A DNA stretch of 64,000 bases, from the NCBI GenBank assembly GCA_024640845.1, contig JAHEEE010000006.1:1-64000 (forward strand), in the 5' to 3' direction. Shown here one piece after another: positions 16,387-24,992 of the stretch. Positions within the stretch are counted from its first letter, which is position 1; every line of letters begins with the position of its first letter. Source of the DNA: Myxococcales bacterium (GTDB lineage Bacteria > Myxococcota_A > Polyangia > Polyangiales > Houyiibacteriaceae). The notes beneath the pieces are model-generated. The model was not told the DNA's origin. It did not search any database and was given only the letters and a program-made list of their open reading frames with translations. The position numbers were made by a program, and so were the translations under genes.

Positions 16387-18855
16387 ATGAGCACAGTCGG
16401 GGGGGACGAGAGGGGGGGGCTCACGGCAGTTCCCAGGCAAGCTTTTCGCCGCGTTGAGAAGCCTTGGGCGCGGTTACGAGGCGTTTCCGAGGTACTCGAG
16501 CGTTGGCAGTCCGAGGGGACGTTCCGCAACGTGACCTGGAGCCACCAGGTCGACCCGCATCGCGCGAGCTTCGCGCACATGCCCGAAGAGCTGGCCCCAG
16601 CGGTTCGTCGCGCTCTCCGCCGCCGGGGGGTCGAGGCCCTCTACAGCCATCAGGCGCTGGCGTACGATCTTGCTTCGCGGGGCAAGCACGTGGTCGTTGC
16701 GACGCCCACGGCGTCCGGAAAGAGCCTTTGCTACAACCTCCCGGTCCTTCAGGCGCTGGCGTCCGATCCGAGCGCCACCGCCCTCTTCTTGTTTCCAACC
16801 AAGGCGCTCTCGCGGGATCAAGAGGAAGCGCTGCGCACGTTCATGCGCGATGCCGAGCTGAGCATCGGCGCGATCACCTATGATGGCGATACGCCGGTCG
16901 ATGCGCGGCGCGCTGCGCGGCAGCGAGCTGGCGTGCTTCTGACCAACCCTGACATGTTGCATGCGGGTATCATGCCGCACCACACGGGGTGGGCCCGACT
17001 GTTCTCGAACTTGAAGTATGTCGTCGTCGATGAGCTCCACACCTATCGCGGCGTCTTTGGATCGCACCTCGCGAACGTCATGCGCCGATTGGTTAGGATC
17101 GCCCGCTTTCACGGGTCTTCGCCAACGTTCCTCTTTGCTTCCGCCACCATCGGCAATCCACAGGAGCATGCGTCCCGCATCTGTGGCGAGCCCGTCGAGC
17201 TCATCGAAGAGAGCGGTGCACCGACCGGGCCGCGCCAAGTGCTCGTTTACAACCCGCCCATCGTGAATGCCGAGCTTGGGATTCGGCAGAGCTACATCAA
17301 GACGGCGGTGCGGCTGACGCGAGACCTGGTCCGAGCGGGGGTGCCAACGCTAGTTTTCGGGAACTCGCGAAACGGCGTCGAGGTGATGCTCAAGTACCTT
17401 CGCGACCGGCTCGCGCAGGACAACATCGAGCCTTCTGCAATTCATGCGTACCGGGGCGGCTATCTGCCGGAGACGCGGCGACGCATCGAAGCCGCGCTTC
17501 GCGCCGGGGAGATTCGCTGCGTCGTTGCGACCAATGCCCTCGAGCTGGGCATCGACATAGGGGCGCTCGACGCGGTGGTGTGCGCCGGGTACCCGGGCAC
17601 GATGGCGGGCCTATGGCAGCGGTTCGGACGCGCCGGGCGGCGACGCGATCTCTCGTTGTCGGTGCTCGTTTCATCGAGCAACCCGATCGATCAATACGTC
17701 GCGCGACACCCGCGGCAGCTCGTCTCGGCGCCGATTGAGCATGCGCGCATCGATCCCGACAATATCGAAATTCTGATCCAGCATCTCAAGTGCGCTGCGT
17801 TCGAGCTTCCCTTCCAGCCCGACGACGTCTACGGCGACGTGTCTGACGACGCGCTCGGTGATGCGCTCGAGTACTTGGCCGACAACGGTGTCGTTCACCC
17901 GACTTCAGCACCGGGCGGTTCGATCTACCATTGGGCTTCGGATAGCTATCCGGCGAACAACGTGTCCCTTCGAAGCGCGAGTTGGGATAACTTTGTCATC
18001 ATCGATCTCGAAGGCGACCGCACCATTGCCGAGATGGATTGGCGAAGCACGCATACGATGCTCCACGAGCAGGCGATCTATCAGCACGAGGGCGGACAGT
18101 ACCAAGTCGAGCGCCTCGATTTCGACAACCACAAAGCGTTCGTGCGCCGCGTGAAGCCGGACTACTACACGACCGCGATGACGCACAGCAAGGTCACCGT
18201 GCTCGAGCAGGACGAGGGCGCCTCGATCGAGCTCGGCGAGGTTCCACTGGAAGCCGGGCTCGGAGACGTGAGCGTCGTCGAAAAGGTGGTCGGCTACAAG
18301 AAGATCAAGTTCCATACTCACGAGAACGTCGGCTACGGCGAGGTGCACCTCCCGGAAATGCAAAAGCACACCAGTGCCTTTTGGCTCACGTTTTCCGAGG
18401 ATTTCGTGCAGAGTCAGCCTGAGCCACGCGCAGTGGTAGTCGACGCGTTGCGGGGGCTCAGCAAGGCGATGCACCTAGTCGGCGCGGTCGGGCTCATGAT
18501 CGACCCGCGTGATCTCGGACGCACGCTCGGGAGCCGCAAAGAAGACGACGCTGGCCCCGTGGCGACGAAGTCGTTTTACGGGGCACCACCCAGCAAAGGA
18601 CAGGGGCCAGGCTTCGACCCCACGATCTTTCTCTATGACACGGTGGCTGGCGGAATCGGTCTCGCGTCCAGACTCTACGAAGAGCGTGAAGAGCTCCTGC
18701 GGCGCGCGCGCCACTTGATTGAGACCTGCGAATGCGAGGAGGGTTGCCCTGGGTGCATCGGTCCGGATGCGTCGGATGGGGACGAGCCAGAGGCGGCTCG
18801 AAAGAAGCTGGTGCTGGGTATTTTGGATGCCGTGGGCGTGAGCGCCACACATTGA
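16387..18855 (+). CDS. mrfA: MrfA/YprA-like DEAH-box helicase with C-terminal Cys cluster
   Basis: The protein (822 residues) is a superfamily 2 helicase. It has Walker A (PTASGKSLCYN), the DELH box (VVVDELHTYRG), ASATIGN, and motif VI (QRFGRAGRRRD), followed by a DUF1998-type region whose cluster CECEEGCPGC near the C-terminus probably binds zinc. This matches Bacillus MrfA (YprA), a 3'-5' helicase for mitomycin C damage repair. The ATG at 16387 follows a promoter by 7 nt; an earlier in-frame ATG at 16378 would lie inside that promoter. An exonuclease gene follows after 5 bp, as in mrfAB. Confidence 0.9.
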   Translation: MSTVGGDERGGLTAVPRQAFRRVEKPWARLRGVSEVLERWQSEGTFRNVTWSHQVDPHRASFAHMPEELAPAVRRALRRRGVEALYSHQALAYDLASRGKHVVVATPTASGKSLCYNLPVLQALASDPSATALFLFPTKALSRDQEEALRTFMRDAELSIGAITYDGDTPVDARRAARQRAGVLLTNPDMLHAGIMPHHTGWARLFSNLKYVVVDELHTYRGVFGSHLANVMRRLVRIARFHGSSPTFLFASATIGNPQEHASRICGEPVELIEESGAPTGPRQVLVYNPPIVNAELGIRQSYIKTAVRLTRDLVRAGVPTLVFGNSRNGVEVMLKYLRDRLAQDNIEPSAIHAYRGGYLPETRRRIEAALRAGEIRCVVATNALELGIDIGALDAVVCAGYPGTMAGLWQRFGRAGRRRDLSLSVLVSSSNPIDQYVARHPRQLVSAPIEHARIDPDNIEILIQHLKCAAFELPFQPDDVYGDVSDDALGDALEYLADNGVVHPTSAPGGSIYHWASDSYPANNVSLRSASWDNFVIIDLEGDRTIAEMDWRSTHTMLHEQAIYQHEGGQYQVERLDFDNHKAFVRRVKPDYYTTAMTHSKVTVLEQDEGASIELGEVPLEAGLGDVSVVEKVVGYKKIKFHTHENVGYGEVHLPEMQKHTSAFWLTFSEDFVQSQPEPRAVVVDALRGLSKAMHLVGAVGLMIDPRDLGRTLGSRKEDDAGPVATKSFYGAPPSKGQGPGFDPTIFLYDTVAGGIGLASRLYEEREELLRRARHLIETCECEEGCPGCIGPDASDGDEPEAARKKLVLGILDAVGVSATH

Positions 18856-18860
18856 AGTCG

Positions 18861-20045
18861 ATGTCGATCAAACGAGGGTTGGCGCGTCTTGCGCACACAA
18901 CTCCGAGAAAGCTCGATGTCGCCAGCGTTCGCGGCGTCCTTCCTGGCGGGCCTCGCGAGACGGAGCACGGCGCTCTTCATCTGATCGACGAGTATCTGGA
19001 GCCTCGCCACCATCATGGGCGCGTGCCCATCGCGCGCGCTCTCGAGGTGTCCACCGCGCGGCTCGCGCAGCTGGCGTTGAACCCCGAGCTCGAGTCGGTT
19101 GATCTGCAACGGGCCCTCTTTTTCGACACCGAGACGACGGGCCTCGCGGGTGGAACGGGCACCGTGCCGTTTCTCATCGGGATCGCTTGGTTCGAAGATG
19201 AGTCGATGCGAATTCAGCAGCTTTTCCTTCCTGAAATGGGCCGAGAGGCGCCGATGCTTCACTGGCTCGCAGAGCGAGTGCAGCAGAGCTCGTGTCTGGT
19301 GTCGTTCAACGGCAAGGCGTTCGATTGGCCCCTCTTGCGCGCTCGCTTCATTTTGAATCGCGTCCCAGCCCCCACGTTGCCTCCTCACCTCGACTTGCTG
19401 CATTGCGCGCGCCGCGTTCTTCGGCCGCGACTTCGGTCGGTGCGTTTGGTCGAGCTCGAGCGCAAGGTGCTCGGGATGCACCGTGAAGATGATGTCTCTG
19501 GCGCGTTGATCCCACAGCTCTACTTCGACTACCTCGACGGCGGCGACGTTTCCCCGATGGCCAAGGTGATCGAGCACAACGCCAACGACCTGATCGCGCT
19601 TGCCGCACTCGTCGCCAAGCTCGTGAGTCATTTCGACGAGGTTCATGGCGAGGATGACCCGCGCGACCACTTGGCGTATGCCAAGGTCGCAGAGCGCGCA
19701 GGCGATGGCACGCGCGCGCGGTCGTTTGCAGCCGCGGCAGCCAATGGCGGCGGCGAGTCCGCGTGTACGGTCGAAGCATGTCTACTCAATGCGCGCATGG
19801 CGCGTCGGTGCGGCGAGCTCGATGATGAAGAGAGCGCGCTTCGCACTGCGCTCGCGGCAGCCAACACCGACGATCTCCGCGCAGGCGTTCGCCTTGCGCT
19901 TGCCAAGTTCTATGAACACCGACGCAAAGACTTGGAACGCGCGCTCGAACATGCGGCAGGGACGGTGCTGGCGGAGGGTGAAGATGCATCCGAGCGCCGG
20001 GTGACGCGGCTGGAACGCCGGCTTGGTCGTGTCCGTGCCAGTTGA
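18861..20045 (+). CDS. mrfB: MrfB/YprB-like DEDD 3'-5' exonuclease with TPR-like tail
   Basis: The protein (394 residues) has an RNase H-like exonuclease domain with the four acidic residues in order: FFDTETTGL (about residue 91-99), SFNGKAFDWPLL, and HNANDLIAL. The last has His four residues before the Asp, the DEDDh pattern. A helical tail from about 270 resembles TPRs (YAKVAERAGDGTRARSFAAAA). The gene lies 5 bp after the helicase and is thus likely co-transcribed. In Bacillus the homologous pair removes mitomycin adducts independently of UvrABC. The ATG at 18861 was chosen because upstream sequence overlaps the helicase. Confidence 0.87.
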   Translation: MSIKRGLARLAHTTPRKLDVASVRGVLPGGPRETEHGALHLIDEYLEPRHHHGRVPIARALEVSTARLAQLALNPELESVDLQRALFFDTETTGLAGGTGTVPFLIGIAWFEDESMRIQQLFLPEMGREAPMLHWLAERVQQSSCLVSFNGKAFDWPLLRARFILNRVPAPTLPPHLDLLHCARRVLRPRLRSVRLVELERKVLGMHREDDVSGALIPQLYFDYLDGGDVSPMAKVIEHNANDLIALAALVAKLVSHFDEVHGEDDPRDHLAYAKVAERAGDGTRARSFAAAAANGGGESACTVEACLLNARMARRCGELDDEESALRTALAAANTDDLRAGVRLALAKFYEHRRKDLERALEHAAGTVLAEGEDASERRVTRLERRLGRVRAS

Positions 20046-20051
20046 CGCGAT

Positions 20052-20262
20052 TGGCGTCGGGAGGTTGCTGCCGTCAGGAGGTGGGGAGGGCTTGAAACGT
20101 GGTTCGGTTTGGCAACATCCACCCGCCCGCCACCACTGCGTAGTTTCAGTATCACTCTCACGCGACTGAGCAGCGTGGCTCCGCGCACTCCGCTTCGCTC
20201 GTGCTTGGCGGCGCCTCTGGCGCCGGGCTTCGCCCCGCGGGCTCGCGGCCCTCTTGGAATGG
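20052..20262. repeat. 5' part of interspersed repeat (copy B, degenerate)
   Basis: The blocks gggaggttgct, ggttcggtttggcaacatcc, acccgcccgccaccactgcgtag and ttggcggcgcctctggcgccgggcttcgcc match the beginning of the full copies at 53641 and 60550. The GC hairpin (GGCGCC pairing around ctct) is kept. The middle and 3' modules with the long inverted repeat are missing, so this is a truncated copy. It follows the mrfB-like stop codon. Confidence 0.75.
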
Positions 20263-20416
20263 GAGCTGATACCTTTTTGCATCGCGTGAATGCCGCCTTG
20301 GCACGCGATGGCACACCGGCGGATGTTCTCGGGACTGGAATTATGGGGTTTTTGGGCGACCTTCGCTGGCATTGAACTTGCTCCCTGGATGCTGAAGCCG
20401 TGTCGGGAGAGAAGTG
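20263..20416. other. intergenic stretch before the Cys-rich lipoprotein
   Basis: After the truncated repeat about 150 bases remain in which I see no gene, terminator or convincing promoter. GGGAGAG just before 20417 is a plausible ribosome binding site for the next gene. Confidence 0.4.
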
Positions 20417-22078
20417 ATGAGTCGATTTTGGATCGCTTGTGTGGCCGTTGGCGGCCTCGGTTTTTCGTTTGCTGCTTGTGGTGAGACCAGCACGGGTGCG
20501 GCGGGTCCCAACGAGGGCTACGTGTGCGGCACCGATGGCGCGACGTATTCCCTCGAAGCCGCCGATCGCAGCGAGCCCGAGGTATGGCACCGGGGGCGGT
20601 GCGACGAACCGATGCACTGCGAGTCCCCGACCGACTGCTTCGTCGGTGACGAGTGTATGCCCGGCGCCGATGCGCGTTGGTGCATTCCCGGACCCACGCG
20701 CTGCAATTGCCCGGGTCTCTTTGAGCCCGTTTGTGGGGGCGACAGTCGCAACTACGTCAACGCTTGTGAAACGGCGTGCGCGGGTGTCGGCATTCGTCAC
20801 GAAGGGTTCTGCAACGAGCCGCCGGGCGAGGGCTGCGTTCGCGCTGGCTGCAGCGACCATTTGTGCGTCGAAGAGGGCATGGATATCGCGAGCACCTGCG
20901 AGTGGCGGCCCGTTTACGAGTGCTATCAGCAGGCGACCTGCGAACGCCAAGAGAACGACCAGTGCGGGTTTACACCGACGCACGAGCTCGTGGAATGCTT
21001 GGAGCGACATGGCGAGGGCCTATGCCGCATCGACCCGCGGTGGCAGGACGGTTTCGAAGCCGAATGCGAAAGCCCGCAGGTCCCCGGCATCGTGGGTGTG
21101 ATCGAGGTAGAGCCGCACGAGATGATGCGCCTCGGACAGTGGTTCCGAGCGAGCTTGCAACTGCTCGAGTCGTCGGTGTTTGGCGATGTATTCCCCGGAG
21201 AGGGCCTAATCTTCTGCGAGGACGAGGAGACGCGCTTACAAGGTGTCGCAGCCATGACGCCGCTCGGGGACCTCGAGTTTTTCTGCACGATTCTCCCCGC
21301 GATGCATCCCGGTGAGTGCTTAGACGACGGTGATTGCCCGGTAGGCTGGATTTGCCAAGAGAGCATCGTCGGTGGCCCCGAGCACGACGGCGTCTGCGAG
21401 CGCTGCAACTGCGTCGACATCTACATGCCGGTCTGTGGCGTGGATGGGCGGACCTACGGCAACGGCTGCGAAGCGGAGTGCACTCATGTTCGTGTGGCGT
21501 ACGAAGGCGAATGCAAGAACGACTGTCCGGTAGAGACGCACATCTTGAACTTCCGCGGGGAGTGTGTGGCCAAGTGCTACGGCCCCGAGCAGTGTGGCGA
21601 CGAGCAGCGCTGCAATTCGGGTGAGGTCTGCCTTCAGGATCCGGCGTGCCCCGCGTGCGACGTGTGCGTCGGTTGGTGTGAGCCCCCCGCCGGCGACTGC
21701 CGCACCAACGGCTGCGCACCTGGCTGGACCTGCGACTACTGCCAGACCTCGAACGGCAACGCGGAGTGGATCTGTCTCGGGCCCGACGCGGGCGCGTGTC
21801 TGCCGCCCGACGAATGCCGTCCAACAGGCTGCAACGGCGAGATCTGCGCAAGCCAGGACATGGCCTCCTCGTGCGTCGCGCTGCCCGAGTTCGCCTGCTA
21901 CCAGGAGCTCGGAGTCTGTGAGCTCCAGGCCTGGGGCCAGTGCGGCTGGACTCAGACGCCGGAGCTCGACGAGTGCCTCTCGGAGTTCGACTGCCGGTCG
22001 ACCGGCTGTGACGAGGGGAGCTACTGCGGCTACTGCTGGATCAGCTGGGAGTGCATTCCGGACGGCGCAGTATGCTGA
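20417..22078 (+). CDS. Cys-rich lipoprotein with Kazal and eight-cysteine modules
   Basis: The protein (553 residues) has a lipoprotein signal (lipobox SFAAC). It carries two Kazal-like domains (CNCPGLFEPVCGGDSRNY at about 95-132 and CNCVDIYMPVCGVDGRTYGN at about 328-365) and two copies of a Cys module of about 55 residues (CEWRPVYECYQQATCE ... QCGFTPTHELVECL near 139-195; CVALPEFACYQELGVCE ... QCGWTQTPELDECL near 467-520). Two shorter Cys repeats end with YC and WxCxP. Kazal domains usually inhibit serine proteases, so a surface inhibitor or structural role is possible. The ATG is preceded by GGGAGAG; a GTG lies one codon upstream. Confidence 0.85.
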   Translation: MSRFWIACVAVGGLGFSFAACGETSTGAAGPNEGYVCGTDGATYSLEAADRSEPEVWHRGRCDEPMHCESPTDCFVGDECMPGADARWCIPGPTRCNCPGLFEPVCGGDSRNYVNACETACAGVGIRHEGFCNEPPGEGCVRAGCSDHLCVEEGMDIASTCEWRPVYECYQQATCERQENDQCGFTPTHELVECLERHGEGLCRIDPRWQDGFEAECESPQVPGIVGVIEVEPHEMMRLGQWFRASLQLLESSVFGDVFPGEGLIFCEDEETRLQGVAAMTPLGDLEFFCTILPAMHPGECLDDGDCPVGWICQESIVGGPEHDGVCERCNCVDIYMPVCGVDGRTYGNGCEAECTHVRVAYEGECKNDCPVETHILNFRGECVAKCYGPEQCGDEQRCNSGEVCLQDPACPACDVCVGWCEPPAGDCRTNGCAPGWTCDYCQTSNGNAEWICLGPDAGACLPPDECRPTGCNGEICASQDMASSCVALPEFACYQELGVCELQAWGQCGWTQTPELDECLSEFDCRSTGCDEGSYCGYCWISWECIPDGAVC

Positions 22079-22177
22079 CCGAGCGACTTCCCTCCTCTGC
22101 GTGGCGTTCGTCCGACGGTCCCACCATCACCGGGAGATAGACGCTGCGCAGAGGGGGGCCTTACTCTCGCGGCGCAG

Positions 22178-22627
22178 CTACGCCGGTGCCTCAACGGTGA
22201 TCTCAGTCTTCACCGAGTTGGCGATGAAGCAATGCTTGTGCGCGTTTGCATGAAGCTCGTCGAGCTTCTCCTGGCTGGGCGCTTCGCTGCCCCAGGTGAT
22301 CTTGGGGCGCAGCGTCACTCTCGTGATCGCCATACGCTTTTCGGCGTTCCGCTCCATGACGCCACTGGCTTGGTCCTCGTAGTCATCCACCACGAAGCCG
22401 TCGCGCGCGGCGAGCGCCAAGAACGTCAGCATGTGGCAGCTCGAGAGCGCGGCGACGAACGCCTCTTCGGGATCGACCAATGCGGGGTCGCCGAGGTAGC
22501 CAGGCGCCGCCGACGCGCGCACCTCGCTCCCACCCTCGAAGGTCCAGAGGTGCTCCCGCGAGTATTCCTTCGGCGCGAACTCCTTGCCCTCCCGATTCCA
22601 GTGAATTTTCGCTCGATGCTCTGACAT
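22178..22627 (-). CDS. OsmC/Ohr-family protein
   Basis: The protein (149 residues) has the OsmC fold pattern, including an active-site Cys in VAALSSCHMLTFLALAA near residue 75 and a second conserved Cys in ANAHKHCFIANSV near 135. These two cysteines reduce organic hydroperoxides in the family. The start at 22627 has GGAGTAGGG directly upstream; a longer reading to 22759 would run into the palindromic element. About 100 bases separate it from the convergent lipoprotein gene. Confidence 0.9.
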   Translation of the reverse strand: MSEHRAKIHWNREGKEFAPKEYSREHLWTFEGGSEVRASAAPGYLGDPALVDPEEAFVAALSSCHMLTFLALAARDGFVVDDYEDQASGVMERNAEKRMAITRVTLRPKITWGSEAPSQEKLDELHANAHKHCFIANSVKTEITVEAPA

Positions 22628-22668
22628 CCCTACTCCTTCGAGCCGCATCCCTAGGGTCGTTTCACGAA

Positions 22669-22819
22669 GGGGACACGCTCCCCCTCTCCAACCTCTCGAA
22701 ATCATTAGTGTCCTGCGCGAAAGATCGCAGCGACCTATCTGGGGCCAGCGTGATAGCACAGCGATCTTTCGCTGAGAAGCTCAGTTGTTTCAGTGGGTTG
22801 GAGAGGGGGAGCGTGTCCC
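22669..22819. repeat. symmetric 150-bp palindromic element
   Basis: A 24-bp outer arm (22670-22693) is perfectly complementary to 22796-22819. A 12-bp inner arm, GCGAAAGATCGC at 22717-22728, is perfectly complementary to 22761-22772. Both junctions between outer and inner arms are exactly 23 nt and partly complementary, and the apical part holds CTATC and GATAG. The whole can fold into one long hairpin. It lies between the starts or ends of two minus-strand genes and carries no ORF of its own. Confidence 0.9.
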
Positions 22820-22842
22820 TGTTAGCCGGTCCCTGTTAGCCG
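22815..22842. repeat. 14-bp tandem duplication over the dus stop codon
   Basis: GTCCCTGTTAGCCG occurs twice in a row, at 22815-22828 and 22829-22842. The second copy contains the TTA complement of the stop codon of the dihydrouridine synthase gene. It touches the outer arm of the palindrome and may be an insertion scar. Confidence 0.8.
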
Positions 22843-24014
22843 CCGGAGATGGGGTCGACGTGTACGGGTGGGGTGTCGTCGGTGAGGCGGTTTTCGAGGA
22901 AGCCTTCGGGGAGGGAGACCTTTTGGCGGCCTCCCGTTTTGCCCCGCGGGACCCGCATCGCTCCAGGCGGGAATGGCTCATTCGGGTCGGAGGCGCGGAG
23001 GACATCCTCGAGCTCGACCAGAGTCGTGACCCGCATCAGCCGTGATCGAAGCTTCGCGCTTCCTCGGAAACCCTTCGTGTACCAACTGCTATGTCGGCGG
23101 AACATGCGCATCGCCGACGCCTCGCCCGCCCATTCGCAAAGCAACGCAGCGTGCTCGAGCGCGACGTCTGCGACCTCACCGAAGGTCGGCGGGTCTTGCG
23201 GCTCGCGGCCGGCGAAAACATCAGCCAAGTCACGGAAGAGCCAAGGGCGGCCGAGACAACCTCGGCCGATCACCACTCCGTCGCATCCCGTCGCACGCAT
23301 CATTCGAAGCGCGTCATGCGCCTCCCAGATGTCGCCGTTGCCGAGCACAGGGATCGTTCGCACGCGCTGCTTGAGGTTGGCGATTGCGTCCCAGCGGGCC
23401 TCGCCGTCGTAGAGCTGGGCCGCAGTTCGCGCATGCAACGCGACTGCCTTACAGCCCTCTTCTTCGGCCACCCGTCCAGCGTCTTCGTAAGTGAGCAAGC
23501 CATCGTCGAGTCCCATGCGAAACTTGATCGTGACCGGGATGGCCCCTGCGTTCTGCACCGCGGCTCGCACGATGCTCGCAAGCAATCGAGGCTTCGCAGG
23601 AATCGCCGACCCGCCGCCCTTGCGCGTTACCTTGGGCACTGGGCAGCCAAAGTTCATGTCGATGTGGTCCACGTGTCCTTCACCAACCAACCACTTCACG
23701 GCCTCGCCCACGTAATAGGGATCGACACCGTAGAGCTGCAAGCTGCGCGGTGTTTCGTCTTCGCCGAATTCGGCGAGCATCAAGGTCTTTGCGCGCCCCT
23801 CTACCAACGGCCGGGCGGTCACCATCTCGCTCACGTAGAGCCCCGCGCCGAAGCGCCGACAGAGCGCGCGAAAGGGCCAGTTCGTCACCCCCGCCATCGG
23901 CGCGAGCACCACGGGAGGCCAAACGGGGAGCGGCCCGATGTGGACCGGCACAAACTCGTCCGCCTGCGCTAGCGCGACGTCGCGATTGAGCTCGCCCTTG
24001 TAGACCGAATCCAT
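22836..24014 (-). CDS. dus: tRNA-dihydrouridine synthase (DusB-like)
   Basis: The protein (392 residues) is an FMN-dependent TIM-barrel enzyme reducing uridines in tRNA. It shows VLAPMAGVTNWPFRALCRRFGAG at the start of the barrel, the catalytic Cys in IDMNFGCPVPKV, the HARTAAQ phosphate-site region, and GNGDIW and GVVIGRGCLGRPW at the FMN site. The C-terminal helical domain is followed by about 30 extra polar residues ending at the palindrome. The ATG at 24014 gives the usual N-terminus; a start at 24035 would overlap a hairpin. Confidence 0.9.
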   Translation of the reverse strand: MDSVYKGELNRDVALAQADEFVPVHIGPLPVWPPVVLAPMAGVTNWPFRALCRRFGAGLYVSEMVTARPLVEGRAKTLMLAEFGEDETPRSLQLYGVDPYYVGEAVKWLVGEGHVDHIDMNFGCPVPKVTRKGGGSAIPAKPRLLASIVRAAVQNAGAIPVTIKFRMGLDDGLLTYEDAGRVAEEEGCKAVALHARTAAQLYDGEARWDAIANLKQRVRTIPVLGNGDIWEAHDALRMMRATGCDGVVIGRGCLGRPWLFRDLADVFAGREPQDPPTFGEVADVALEHAALLCEWAGEASAMRMFRRHSSWYTKGFRGSAKLRSRLMRVTTLVELEDVLRASDPNEPFPPGAMRVPRGKTGGRQKVSLPEGFLENRLTDDTPPVHVDPISGG

Positions 24015-24033
24015 TGTCGGATTAACCCTTTGC

Positions 24034-24055
24034 AAGAGGGGGCTGACCCCTTCTT
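24034..24055 (-). terminator. hairpin after the class II amidotransferase gene
   Basis: On the minus strand AAGAAGGGG pairs with CCCCCTCTT around TCAG, with one mismatch, 3 nt after the amidotransferase stop. It could end that transcript before dus. The GGGGTCAGCCCC core also resembles REP-like palindromes, so the role is uncertain. Confidence 0.5.
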
Positions 24056-24058
24056 TCG

Positions 24059-24910
24059 TCAGTTGACCACGGCGAGGTGGCGCTGACCGGAGCTCCGCAG
24101 GACCTTCATGCGCCAGTCGACACCAATGAGCTCGCCAGGCTCCAGGGGAAGCCAGATATTTTCGCCGAGAATCACTTCGCTAGAAAAAATGAGATGATTG
24201 ACGTAGCCGCTCTTCGAAGGCGCTTCGCATTCTGGCGAGAGGCTCGGACATGCGTCCCTGTCCCCGCATCGCGTCTTGTACGTAGACCAGAAAAGCTCTT
24301 TCCCTCCCTCGGCGGCCACCATCGTCGTACCGTCCGTCACGATCGTGGTCAGTAGCGACGACTCCTTACCCGGGTCGACGTCGCAGATCTCCCGCACGTG
24401 CTCGAGCGTCGACCGGAGCGCCATCGTTGCCTCTTCGACGCCGATCCGTCCCGAGAGTGGGCCGTGCTGAGAGAGCTGCGTCAAAAAGAGGAAGAACAGC
24501 ACCTCGCTGTCGGTCTCGCCGAGGATATAGCGCCGAAGCCGCGGCGCGACGCGCCGAACGAGCTCCTCGCGATGCTTGGGGAAGTCTTGGATGTCGCCGT
24601 TGTGCGCCATCACCCATTTTCCGTACTGGAAAGGGTGGCAGTTCAACACGGAGTTCTCGCCGTTGGTTGCCCGGCGAACATGGGCGAGCACAGTCTCCGA
24701 AGCGACGATTCCACTCACGCGCTGAAAGAGCGCGCAGTCGATTGCCGTGGTGGGGCTTCTGGTGATGTGCGGGGCGCCGTCCACGTAGAACGCCACGCCC
24801 CAACCGTCCCGATGGTCCGTGCTTTGCGCGCCGAGCGCGTTGTCGGCGTCCATTAAAGATCGGTGCACCTGGCTCTGAATAACGCTGCGAAACCCGAACA
24901 AGCGACACAT
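24059..24910 (-). CDS. class II glutamine amidotransferase (YafJ-like)
   Basis: The protein (283 residues) begins MCRLFGFRS, so processing of Met would expose the catalytic N-terminal Cys. HRDGWGVAFY, HVRRAT and the AHNGDI segment match the class II glutaminase domain. There is no attached synthetase domain, as in YafJ and EgtC-type proteins, so the acceptor of the released ammonia or the hydrolysed amide is unknown. It is divergent from the acyl-CoA carboxylase operon with about 80 bp between the starts. Confidence 0.88.
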   Translation of the reverse strand: MCRLFGFRSVIQSQVHRSLMDADNALGAQSTDHRDGWGVAFYVDGAPHITRSPTTAIDCALFQRVSGIVASETVLAHVRRATNGENSVLNCHPFQYGKWVMAHNGDIQDFPKHREELVRRVAPRLRRYILGETDSEVLFFLFLTQLSQHGPLSGRIGVEEATMALRSTLEHVREICDVDPGKESSLLTTIVTDGTTMVAAEGGKELFWSTYKTRCGDRDACPSLSPECEAPSKSGYVNHLIFSSEVILGENIWLPLEPGELIGVDWRMKVLRSSGQRHLAVVN

Positions 24911-24978
24911 TATCCGGTCATTTTGACATGAACGGCGGCGCCATGCCCGCTCTGCTTCTCAGGAGGCGCACCCGGTGT

Positions 24979-24992
24979 TAGGGTGCGCGCCC
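24979..24992 (+). promoter_or_regulatory. -10 element 8 nt before the biotin carboxylase start
   Basis: TAGGGT (24979-24984) lies eight bases before the GTG at 24993, a spacing compatible with leaderless transcription. An AGGAGG at 24961-24966 could instead serve a GTG at 24975, so the two readings compete. Confidence 0.4.

Noticed and set aside
24034..24055. Second copy of the long palindrome
   Set aside because: Only a GGGG/CCCC core hairpin is shared in style; the arms of the 22669 element do not match.
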